64,000 nt of DNA from Prosthecobacter fusiformis (GTDB lineage: Bacteria > Verrucomicrobiota > Verrucomicrobiia > Verrucomicrobiales > Verrucomicrobiaceae): NCBI RefSeq assembly GCF_004364345.1, contig NZ_SOCA01000012.1, positions 50,666 to 114,665 on the forward strand, given 5' to 3'. Position numbers and translations under genes: made by a program. The notes under the pieces were generated by a model. It saw nothing but the letters and a program-made list of their open reading frames with translations. It did not search any database and was not told the DNA's origin. Of this stretch, positions 32,543 through 40,165 are shown piece after piece; the first letter of the stretch is position 1; every line of letters starts with the position of its first letter.

Positions 32543-33349
32543 TTACTTCTGCTTCGACTCATATCCCGCCACCGGCTTGCCTTCATCCGTCAGCTTACCG
32601 CAGGACCACAGCAGACCACGCGCCACCAGATCCAGGAACACCGGGTCGCTCATCGTCTCATTGCCGTGGCCCATCGTCGTGCCAAAGACCTTCCCCGTGC
32701 CATACGTATTCACCCAGATCAGGAAATGATCCTGCTTCGTGTCTTCGCCATAGGCCTTCGCCAGCGGGACGAAGTTTTCCCAAAGCTTCTCATTCTTGTA
32801 CAGCTCATCCTTCTTATTCACCCACTCCATCGGGAAGCCCTTCATCACCGGATGCTCCGGGGCCACATTCTTCACCGTCAGGTCACGGTTTTTTTCGTGG
32901 CTCATGGACGTCTGGCCCACGCACTTGCGCCATTCATCCGTCGCTGCCGCGCGGTAGCTGTGGGCGGAGCAATGCAGCATCACCGCAGGCACACCGTCAT
33001 GATGCGGCTTGGCGATGCGGTTCACAAACTCCACATCCGTGATACCGCCGAAGCACTCATTGTGCAGCACCACATCGTAGCCCTTGGCCCAGTCCGCCTT
33101 CTCATAAATGCTCACCTTGTGCGTCTTGTCCTTTTTGCCATCGGGCCCTTCTTCGTGAATGACGGTGAACTCCACATTCACGCGTGCGCTCAGCCCTTCG
33201 GCCAGGATCATCTTTTGGTTCTCATAGTCGTGGCAGCAGCCGCCGGTCACCATCAGCACCTTCAGCGGTGGAGCGGAGGCAGGATCAGCAGCCAAGGAAA
33301 AAACGGCAGCAATGCCGAGGGCGAATAACGGGAGCAGGATAGCTTTCAT
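32543..33349 (-). CDS. ThuA-like secreted protein
   Basis: 268 residues. The signal peptide MKAILLPLFALGIAAVFSLA is followed by a ThuA/trehalose-utilisation domain (class I glutamine amidotransferase-like fold): KVLMVTGGCCHDYENQK, YDVVLHNECFGGITD, GVPAVMLHCSAHSYR and FGTTMGHGNETM. ThuA-like proteins in Verrucomicrobia are usually secreted and linked to sugar or polysaccharide use; the exact reaction is not established. The pyrimidine-rich leader shows no ribosome-binding site. A terminator follows. Confidence 0.85.
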   Translation of the reverse strand: MKAILLPLFALGIAAVFSLAADPASAPPLKVLMVTGGCCHDYENQKMILAEGLSARVNVEFTVIHEEGPDGKKDKTHKVSIYEKADWAKGYDVVLHNECFGGITDVEFVNRIAKPHHDGVPAVMLHCSAHSYRAAATDEWRKCVGQTSMSHEKNRDLTVKNVAPEHPVMKGFPMEWVNKKDELYKNEKLWENFVPLAKAYGEDTKQDHFLIWVNTYGTGKVFGTTMGHGNETMSDPVFLDLVARGLLWSCGKLTDEGKPVAGYESKQK

Positions 33350-33385
33350 GGAAGGAGGGAGTTAACGCGATGAACCGGTAGATTC

Positions 33386-34711
33386 TCAATCAGATTGTGC
33401 AGGAAGATCATCTTTGGACACCTCTGGCTCCACCGGCGGCAGCACTGCAGCTTCCTCCACAATGGCAGGCGCAGCTTTTGGCTCCTCCTTTTTCCGCACC
33501 AGACGCGCCGCATAAAAACCATCATGCCCCGTCTCCGCAGGGTTGATCTTCATCTCCTCCTCCAGCGTCCATTCATCCCCGCGCGTGCTCAGGAATTTTT
33601 GCACCTGCTGCTCATTCTCACCCGGCAGGATAGAGCAGGTGGCATACACCATCTTGCCCCCCGGTTTCACCAGCGCACTGTAGCGGCTCAGGATGTCCTG
33701 CTGCTCAATGATCAGTCGGTCGATCTCCTCATTGCTCAGCTTCCACTTCGCATCCGGGTTCCGCCTCAGCACCCCCAGGCCGGAGCAGGGCACATCCAGC
33801 AAAAGCCGGTCCGCATACCCCGCCAGGCGCTTCAGCGTCTTTGTGCCTTCGATGACGCGCGTCTCCGCCACATCCACACCGGCGCGGGCCGTCCGCTTGC
33901 GCAGCTCCGCCAGCTTCCAGTCATGCACATCCAGGGCGATGATCTTGCCCTTGTTCTGCATCAGCGCACCCAGGTGCAGCGTCTTGCCGCCCGCCCCCGC
34001 GCACGCATCCACCACCTTCATCCCTGGCTCCACCTGGAGGAAAGGCGCCACGCATTGGGAGGACGCATCCTGCACTTCAAAAAGCCCCTCTTTGAAAGCC
34101 GCCATGCCAAACACATTGTAACGCTGCCGCAGATGCAGCGCCGTCGGGATCTCCTTGATCCCATCCGTGATGAAGCCTTCCTGCGCCAGCCGTGTCTTCA
34201 GGCTCCGGCGCTCCGTCTTCAGCGTATTCACCCGCAGATACACATCCGCCGGCTTATTCAGCGTCTCGCGGATGGCCGGCCAGGCCGCACCCAGCTCATC
34301 GCCCAGCCTTTTTTCCATCCAGTCCGGGATGGAGGCGCGCAGGGCAGGGGACACATCTGCCTTCGCCCGCTCCAGGATGTAAGCCCGGCGCACCGCACCC
34401 ACCTCATCGAAAAACGGCAGTTCATGCTCCGCCATCACCCAGTACGCCGCCCACACATGCCATAGCCGCTCCATCGTGATCGCCTCCCGCTGCGCATGCT
34501 CCGCATCCGGCTGCCCCGCCAGATACCAGTACCAGCGCCAGTGGCGCACGATCTCATACACCGCCTCCGCGAACAGCTTCCGGTCCCGGCTCCCCCACTT
34601 CGGATGCCGTTTAAAAGCATACTCCACCACCTTGTCGGCATAGCGTCTGTCCACAAAGACGTCCCGCAGGGAGCTGATAATCTGGGCGATGAGGTGGTAA
34701 TGCAGTTTCAC
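33386..34711 (-). CDS. RsmB/NOP2-family rRNA cytosine-C5 methyltransferase
   Basis: About 441 residues. An N-terminal NusB-like helical region is followed by the catalytic domain with SAM motifs VDACAGAGGKTLHLGAL, LDVHDWKLAEL, DRLLLDVPCSGLGVLRRNP (motif IV Cys, PCSG) and VYATCSILPGENEQQV (motif VI Cys). Both active-site Cys are present. Enzymes of this family methylate C5 of rRNA or tRNA cytosines. The likely start is GTG at 34711. Longer frames up to 34873 run into a composite repeat and encode repeat-derived residues (e.g. MPTDRRRSMVADGDVRTVLR), an annotation trap. The C-terminus adds an acidic Pro/Glu tail. Confidence 0.85.
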   Translation of the reverse strand: MKLHYHLIAQIISSLRDVFVDRRYADKVVEYAFKRHPKWGSRDRKLFAEAVYEIVRHWRWYWYLAGQPDAEHAQREAITMERLWHVWAAYWVMAEHELPFFDEVGAVRRAYILERAKADVSPALRASIPDWMEKRLGDELGAAWPAIRETLNKPADVYLRVNTLKTERRSLKTRLAQEGFITDGIKEIPTALHLRQRYNVFGMAAFKEGLFEVQDASSQCVAPFLQVEPGMKVVDACAGAGGKTLHLGALMQNKGKIIALDVHDWKLAELRKRTARAGVDVAETRVIEGTKTLKRLAGYADRLLLDVPCSGLGVLRRNPDAKWKLSNEEIDRLIIEQQDILSRYSALVKPGGKMVYATCSILPGENEQQVQKFLSTRGDEWTLEEEMKINPAETGHDGFYAARLVRKKEEPKAAPAIVEEAAVLPPVEPEVSKDDLPAQSD

Positions 34712-34772
34712 AGTTAAATCGGACCCCTCCGTTCGTCCCAGATCATCCCAAACGCAAGTTTTCCGCGCACCC

Positions 34773-35042
34773 CATGGAGCGCACGCGTCCCCCCTTGCCG
34801 TCTTGTGCGTCCCGCGCAAGACCGTTCTCACGTCCCCGTCCGCCACCATGGAGCGCCGACGATCCGTCGGCATTCAAAAACAAGTGCTCAGTCCTCAGTG
34901 CGCAGTTCTCAGATTTAGCCCCCTCTTCAAGTCTATAGGCCCAATACGCCCCATACGACCGATCCAACCCCCCATGTCTCCCAATCCCTCAAAAAGTAGC
35001 CCGCTCAGTCCCCTGAGCGGAAAGCCACCTCGAAGCCCCCTC
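34773..35042 (+). repeat. Composite repeat: degenerate H1, H2, H3, tail, nonamers, H4
   Basis: TGGAGCGCACGCGTCCCCCC is a damaged H1; H2 (GTCTTGTGCG-TCC-CGCGCAAGAC) at about 34799-34821; H3 (GCCGACG-ATC-CGTCGGC) at about 34855-34871; heptamers GTGCTCA, GTCCTCA, GTGCGCA, GTTCTCA; nonamers 34931-34966; H4 at 34996-34999 (GTAG) and 35001-35020. It occupies the gene-free stretch 34712-35107. Confidence 0.85.
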
Positions 35043-35107
35043 CCACCATCACCTCATCATCGAAACTCCCCACCCCAAAAAAGCGCTCGCCCCCTCTCGC
35101 CTCCCAT

Positions 35108-35404
35108 TTAATCCCTCAGCCGCCCATGCCAGTAACCCGGCTCCCGATGCAGATGCATGACGGCGATGATCCGCAGCATCCCATCCTCTATCCAGTAAAC
35201 CACAGCATAGGGAAATCTTTTCAAGCGGGCCTTGCGGGCTTCCCCGTCGAACTTCCGCCTCATCTCCGGCCGTGCCTTGATCTCAGCGATGGCCACTTCG
35301 GCAGCAGCGGTGAACCGCAGGCCCAACTCATCATCCACACCGCCATAATAAAGCGCCGCTTCTTCCAGTTCAAAAACTGCGGCCTTATGCCAGAGGATCT
35401 TCAT
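35108..35404 (-). CDS. RelE/ParE-family toxin
   Basis: 98 residues with the family pattern: WHKAAVFELEEAALYYGG at the N-terminus, ELGLRFTAAAEVAIAEIKARPEMRR, and a C-terminal YAVVYWIEDGMLRIIAVMHLHREPGYW. The Arg/Lys-rich middle and the terminal strand with HxHR are typical of ParE-like toxins. ParE-type proteins poison gyrase; RelE-type cleave mRNA. Which applies here is open. Start overlaps the antitoxin stop by 4 bases, order antitoxin-toxin. Confidence 0.8.
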   Translation of the reverse strand: MKILWHKAAVFELEEAALYYGGVDDELGLRFTAAAEVAIAEIKARPEMRRKFDGEARKARLKRFPYAVVYWIEDGMLRIIAVMHLHREPGYWHGRLRD

Positions 35405-35661
35405 GCAGATCTGCCAGCACGCTGGGCAGCAAGTTTGCGATGAACTTCAGCCATAACCTCATCATGAGGAATCAGTGTGGCAGTTCCCTCACGGATGGAT
35501 TCCATGCGGCTCTCAATCTCCGCCTTCCAGGCCGGACTCATCTCCACATCATCAGCTTCATCCACGCTTTCAATCAAACGGGAAGCGATGCGTGAACGAT
35601 CCTCGGCAGGCAACTGAAGTGCGTATTCAAGAACGGTGTCAAAGCTCGCTGTCATGCCCAT
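35401..35661 (-). CDS. Addiction-module antitoxin (unstable antitoxin family)
   Basis: About 86 residues from MGMTASFDTVLEYALQLPAE (ATG 35661; alternative 35655). The sequence LPAEDRSRIASRLIESVDEADD followed by SPAWKAEIESRMESIREGTA matches the putative addiction-module component family (Unstab_antitox), which precede RelE/ParE-type toxins. It forms a tight pair with the gene at 35108. A longer frame to 35931 spans the inverted-repeat element and is not credible. Confidence 0.8.
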   Translation of the reverse strand: MGMTASFDTVLEYALQLPAEDRSRIASRLIESVDEADDVEMSPAWKAEIESRMESIREGTATLIPHDEVMAEVHRKLAAQRAGRSA

Positions 35662-35721
35662 GACTTTAATGCAAGGAAGCAGATTCGTCGAGTCCTCTGT
35701 CGCATCCCCGTCCGCCCCATC

Positions 35722-35840
35722 AAGTACCGTGGGCACTCCTGCCCGCGAACGAGCGTTCTGGTGCATCGAAAAGCGGGAACCTTCGCAAACGAGGATGCCT
35801 GGGGGCGCACGGGTCGCGGGCAGGAGTGCCCACGGTACTT
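35722..35840. repeat. 27-bp perfect inverted repeats (REPIN- or MITE-like)
   Basis: AAGTACCGTGGGCACTCCTG... (35722-35748) is exactly inverted at 35814-35840, 65 bases apart. The arms contain a GTGGGCACTCCTGCCC core. A partly nonamer-periodic AATCCTGTT stretch follows at 35867-35902. Together these explain most of the gene-free stretch 35662-35998. It is close upstream of the antitoxin start. Confidence 0.8.
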
Positions 35841-35998
35841 TCCAAGCCTGCCCCAATCTCCCAAAAAATCCTGTTAATCCTGCAATCTTGGTAATCCTGT
35901 AAATAAGCCCCCTAACCACCCCGGCGCACACACCTCTGGTTAGGTCGGCCCCCCCCTGGAGCGCCCCCCAAAGGACGCCCCAGCCCCTCTCAAAAAAC

Positions 35999-38071
35999 TC
36001 ACTTCACCGGCAGCCACTGCACCGCATCCACCATCACAAAACCCGTCGTCCCCGCGTTGCTGATCTCCACCCAGCCGCCCTTGCCCGCCTCAAAGGAAAA
36101 GCTGCCGAGCGGTTGAAAATGGTTAGGCCCCGCAGGTGCCTTCTTCTGGTCCACCATCACCACCGTTTCACCTTCCGCATGGTGGATCGTCACCGGCACG
36201 GCGGAGGAGCGATTGTGATTCGTGTTGTAGGAGACAGAGATCTGATACCGCCCCGCCTTCGGCAGATCCGCCGTGAAGCGTGCCCGCTGCGGCCCCTTGT
36301 CCTGGCCGTTGTCATGCCGATAGCCCTGCTCCACAAAGCCGGGGCTGGTAAAGCCTTTGTTATCAAAGCCCGTCAACTCCGCCTCTGCATCATCCACCAC
36401 GATGCCCGGCAGGCTCGCCTTCGGGTACGCGAATCCCTCCGGCAGTGCTGGCGTCTCAAAGTCCAGCATCTGCCCGTCCTGCTCCAGCCGTGCCTTCAGC
36501 TTCTCATAGTCGATGCCTTGGATCGTCGTACCCTGCTCGATGGCATGCACCGCCGCCGTCGCCGCGCTCTGCCCCAGCACCATGAAGACCGGCTCCATGC
36601 GGATGCTGCCATAGGCGATGTGGCTCGCGCTCAGGCACACCGGCACCAGCAGATTCGTACACTCCTCCGCCTTCGGGCGGATGCTCCGGTAGCTGATCGG
36701 ATACGGGCGGCTGCGCACCTGCACATCCCCCTCATTGCGGACGTAGCCATCCTTCGTCACGTACCGCTGGATGTTGTGGGAATCCATGTTGTAGGCCCCC
36801 ATGCCCACACTGTCCTGCACGATCTCCTCCCGCTTGCAGTTCTTCTCCGTCATCACGTAGTCACCGATCATCCGCCGTGCCTCACGCACATAAAGCTGAC
36901 GCGGGAAATGGCCATTATCCGGGAATTCATCCTTCGCCAGGCCCAGCTTTTGAAACTCCTTACGGATCGCCTCCGGCACCCGCGGGTGATGCGCATACGT
37001 CCACATCAGCCCCTTTTGCCAGTCCTCATGCGCCTTCCAAATCTTCGCGCGGGTTTCATAATCCGCCTCCGGATAGTCCCAGTTCTGCCCGATGAAGTCC
37101 GTGCTGATAGCGTGCTTGTTATTCGTATCCGTCTTCCGGTTAGGCATCCATCCCGGTGCCCAGGAGATGCGGTGATCCCCCGCCTCCACGTTCCGCAGCG
37201 CCAACTCAAACCACTGCTCATCATAGTTCGCCGGTTTTTCCCAGTCCTGCCTGTTCTCTGCAACATCCGTCGTGCACATGCGGAAATTGTATGCCTGCAC
37301 CTTGCGGTCCCCGCTGAATTCCACCCCCGGATCCTTCTCGATCCCCGGCAGCAGCCCGCTGCTCGGATCACCCTTCTTCACATAGGGATCCACCTTCACG
37401 ATGAACTGGTGGCTGTGGCTATGCCCCACCTGCACCCCGTTCAGCTTCTCGCCATACACACTGTTCGCCTCGCGGCCCACGTGATACTTCACCCCCGCCT
37501 TCGCCATCAGATCCCCCTCATAAGTCGCATCGATGAACATCGGTCCGCTAAATTCGCGGCCACTTTCCATGAGGATCTTCGTGATCTTCGCCCCCTCCTT
37601 CACCACACCCTTTTTCAGGTCCAGCCGCTCACCTTTCACGATGGTCACACTGCCTTCCACCGGCTTCAGCATCGCCTCATAAATGGCTGAGGCCACATGC
37701 GGCTCAAAGGTCCACATCGTGTCCTCAGATCCCGTATTGCCATGCGGCTTGCGTGCAAAGTAGGCCTCCCGCTTCTCATGCTTCCACTTGCCCTCATCAC
37801 TGTAATACTTGAAAATATTCCCGTAAAACTCCCGCGACATCCCGCCGATGGCCTTCTTATTGCCAATGTCCGTCGCCCCCAGCCCCCCAGTCGTCAGCCC
37901 ACCCAGGAACTGCGTCGGCTCAATCAGGATCGCCTTCTTCCCCATCCGCGCCGTCTGAATCGCCGCCGTGATCCCTCCCGAGCTGCCTCCATAAATAATC
38001 ACATCCGCTGAATCCGCTGCGGCCAGGAGAGAGGGTAAAAGAAGACAGGAAGCTATTAAAGAACGCATCAT
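35999..38071 (-). CDS. FAD-dependent oxidoreductase with C-terminal golvesin/xanthan-lyase-like domain
   Basis: About 690 residues. The signal peptide MMRSLIASCLLLPSLLAAAD precedes the FAD-binding GGSSGGITAAIQTARMGKKA motif (Rossmann GxGGxxxA pattern) and a second motif FIDATYEGDLMAKAG of the FAD_oxidored family. The last 140 residues (PGFVEQGYRHDNGQDKGPQR ... GTTGFVMVDAVQWLPVK) form a beta domain resembling the golvesin/xanthan-lyase C-terminal type, often carbohydrate-associated. Such secreted proteins are numerous in Verrucomicrobia/Planctomycetes; substrate unknown. Starts at 38071 or 38068 are equally likely; 38092 is possible but less so. Confidence 0.85.
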   Translation of the reverse strand: MMRSLIASCLLLPSLLAAADSADVIIYGGSSGGITAAIQTARMGKKAILIEPTQFLGGLTTGGLGATDIGNKKAIGGMSREFYGNIFKYYSDEGKWKHEKREAYFARKPHGNTGSEDTMWTFEPHVASAIYEAMLKPVEGSVTIVKGERLDLKKGVVKEGAKITKILMESGREFSGPMFIDATYEGDLMAKAGVKYHVGREANSVYGEKLNGVQVGHSHSHQFIVKVDPYVKKGDPSSGLLPGIEKDPGVEFSGDRKVQAYNFRMCTTDVAENRQDWEKPANYDEQWFELALRNVEAGDHRISWAPGWMPNRKTDTNNKHAISTDFIGQNWDYPEADYETRAKIWKAHEDWQKGLMWTYAHHPRVPEAIRKEFQKLGLAKDEFPDNGHFPRQLYVREARRMIGDYVMTEKNCKREEIVQDSVGMGAYNMDSHNIQRYVTKDGYVRNEGDVQVRSRPYPISYRSIRPKAEECTNLLVPVCLSASHIAYGSIRMEPVFMVLGQSAATAAVHAIEQGTTIQGIDYEKLKARLEQDGQMLDFETPALPEGFAYPKASLPGIVVDDAEAELTGFDNKGFTSPGFVEQGYRHDNGQDKGPQRARFTADLPKAGRYQISVSYNTNHNRSSAVPVTIHHAEGETVVMVDQKKAPAGPNHFQPLGSFSFEAGKGGWVEISNAGTTGFVMVDAVQWLPVK

Positions 38072-38261
38072 GGTGGACAGAGAAAGGCGCACTCGGATGG
38101 CAGGATCTTTCAGGAAGGTCGGCAGAAGTGCATTTTATGAAACCTTTTAAGCTGGCTGATCCATTGGGTGGAAAGCGGGTTTTTGATTTGAATGCAATTG
38201 AAGATTTTACCTATTAAACTGAATCTTGACTGTATACCTAAGTGACTGGTATAGGCATGCA

Positions 38262-38909
38262 ATGAGCAAGGAAGTGACTGACGAAATCCGGCGGCGTGCA
38301 GGCGAGTATTTTGCGAGTGGAAGTTTTGACCAGCACTTTGTTCAGCTTCATGGTCATTCTCGAATAACCCTCATCCTCGCGGGCATCTTTTTGCCATTGT
38401 TTCTCCAGTTTTCAGCCTCAGCAGGGGCCTGGCGAAAATTGTTCAGTGGCGACCTGTTTACCCCGGGCCTGCGCCGCCGTTATATTCGTCTGGCGAAAAA
38501 AGGAGAATTCATTTTCACTTATGTCGTCATCTGTAATGAAGAGTTGAAATATACGCCTGGAGTGGTGGCTCCAGCCTTGGTAATCGGCAACTTTAATGAG
38601 GGGCGCGATGACCGGCAGATGTTAAAAATGCGGGCTCGGGTCGCCGATCTGGCATTAGGGCGGGCAGCAGAGCCTCATGAACAGAAGATCGCCAAACTTC
38701 TGGGGGATCAGGACTATTGTTTCCAGCGACGACGTCATTTTAATGCTGGTGGGGTGAAGGTAATTGCCTTCGATCTCATGGTTTTGGGAGAATTTCTACC
38801 GACGAAGACTTTGCAAATCGAGGTAATTCCCTGTTTGGCAGAGCCTGGGCGGAATGGGCTGATCGCAATGATTCCACACTCCCTGGTAGCGGACCTAATC
38901 GATTTCTGA
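38262..38909 (+). CDS. Hypothetical protein, 215 aa
   Basis: From MSKEVTDEIRRRAGEYFASG it shows a soluble alpha/beta pattern with one moderately hydrophobic stretch (ITLILAGIFLPLFLQFSAS). Nearly even acidic/basic content; no motif is recognised. Its AT-rich upstream region (38100-38250) and lower GC suggest recent arrival. An in-frame TTG at 38226 is an alternative start. Two other frames overlap this locus but lack consistent composition. Confidence 0.55.
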   Translation: MSKEVTDEIRRRAGEYFASGSFDQHFVQLHGHSRITLILAGIFLPLFLQFSASAGAWRKLFSGDLFTPGLRRRYIRLAKKGEFIFTYVVICNEELKYTPGVVAPALVIGNFNEGRDDRQMLKMRARVADLALGRAAEPHEQKIAKLLGDQDYCFQRRRHFNAGGVKVIAFDLMVLGEFLPTKTLQIEVIPCLAEPGRNGLIAMIPHSLVADLIDF

Positions 38910-38996
38910 GCCACAAGTGTTGGAGACTGGCTTGAGGAATTTTGAACATGGTGGAGGATGGGACGTATCCAGAGACAGCTCCCCCGTCTCCCCTCC

Positions 38997-39986
38997 ATGA
39001 ACATCTTCCCCCTCGTCATTCGTTATGGCACCATTGCCGTCGCCCTGTTTGGGGTCTTCAGCATGACGCAGGTCCTTCAGCAGATCCGGGCTCAGGAAAA
39101 CGTCATCCCACCGCCGCCGGTGCAGCCGCCGGAAAAGCCCGTGGGCACCCGCCTGGCCGCCACCGGCATCATTGAGGCACGGGAGGAAAACGTCGCCATC
39201 GGCACCCCCATTGCCGGGCTGGTCACCCACGTCATGGTGAAAGTCAGCCAGCAGGTGGAAAAGGGAGATCCCCTCCTCCAGATCGATGACCGAGAGCTCC
39301 AGGCCCAGCTCATCCAGGCCCAGGCCGCCATCGCCGTCAACCAGGCCATGCTGGACATCTCCCTCGCCCAGCGCCTGAAGGTTCAAGACAACCTCGATCG
39401 CCTCAAATCCATCACCGATCAGCGCGCCATCAGCCAGGATGACCTGCGCAACCGCACCAACGACCTCACCGTCGCCCAGGCCCAGGTCGCCTCGGCCCAG
39501 GCCCAGCTCGCCGCCGCCCAGGCCGATGTCCGCCAGACTCAGTTGCTCATTGATCGCCTCACCATCCGCGCCCCGCGCCCCGGCACCATCCTCCAGGTAA
39601 ACATCCGCGAGGGCGAATACGCCTCCATTCAAAACCGCCTCGCCGCCATGATCCTCGGGGACCTCGATAAGCTCCAGGTCCGGGCCGATGTGGATGAGCA
39701 AAACGCCATGCAGGTCCGCAAAGACGAAGACGCCACCGCCTACGTCAAAGGCGATTCCATCAATGGCTACCCACTCAAATTCGTCCGTATCGAGCCCTTC
39801 GTCATCCCGAAGCAATCCCTCACCGGTGCCAGCACGGAGCGCGTGGATACCCGCGTCCTCCAAGTCATCTATGAACTGCCCATCCCTGAGGGGAAACAGC
39901 TCTATGTCGGCCAGCAGGTGGATGTCATGATCGGCGGCACCAAGCCCCTCCAGACCCCCACCCTGTCCGGCTCCTCACCCCGGTAA
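38997..39986 (+). CDS. HlyD/MacA-type membrane fusion protein
   Basis: 330 residues from ATG 38997: MNIFPLVIRYGTIAVALFGV (N-terminal TM), then biotinyl-lipoyl-like half (IGTPIAGLVTHVMVKVSQQV), a long helical hairpin with heptads (LIQAQAAIAVNQAMLDISLA ... AQAQVASAQAQLAAAQADV), the second lipoyl half (LTIRAPRPGTILQVNIREGE) and a beta-barrel region. Membrane fusion proteins bridge an inner-membrane transporter and an outer-membrane channel. No ABC or RND transporter gene is adjacent, so the partner must be elsewhere. Confidence 0.8.
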   Translation: MNIFPLVIRYGTIAVALFGVFSMTQVLQQIRAQENVIPPPPVQPPEKPVGTRLAATGIIEAREENVAIGTPIAGLVTHVMVKVSQQVEKGDPLLQIDDRELQAQLIQAQAAIAVNQAMLDISLAQRLKVQDNLDRLKSITDQRAISQDDLRNRTNDLTVAQAQVASAQAQLAAAQADVRQTQLLIDRLTIRAPRPGTILQVNIREGEYASIQNRLAAMILGDLDKLQVRADVDEQNAMQVRKDEDATAYVKGDSINGYPLKFVRIEPFVIPKQSLTGASTERVDTRVLQVIYELPIPEGKQLYVGQQVDVMIGGTKPLQTPTLSGSSPR

Positions 39987-40165
39987 ACGAATCCAGGCCT
40001 CCTCCCGCCAGGGCAGGGGATGCCGCCCCGGCACCCAGGAAAGCGCCCGCCACCCCATCAAATCCCCATTCCGGGATGAAAAGTTGCACCCTTACCCGGT
40101 AAGAGTTCACTGGGGCATGGTTTCTCATTTGCGAAACGATGCAGCCCCCGCCACTTTGGAAGTCG

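Noticed and set aside
38895..39863. 322-codon open frame antisense to the HlyD-like gene
   Set aside because: It is Gly/Asp/Glu-rich with no domain pattern and no signal or motif, while the plus-strand frame shows a full HlyD architecture.
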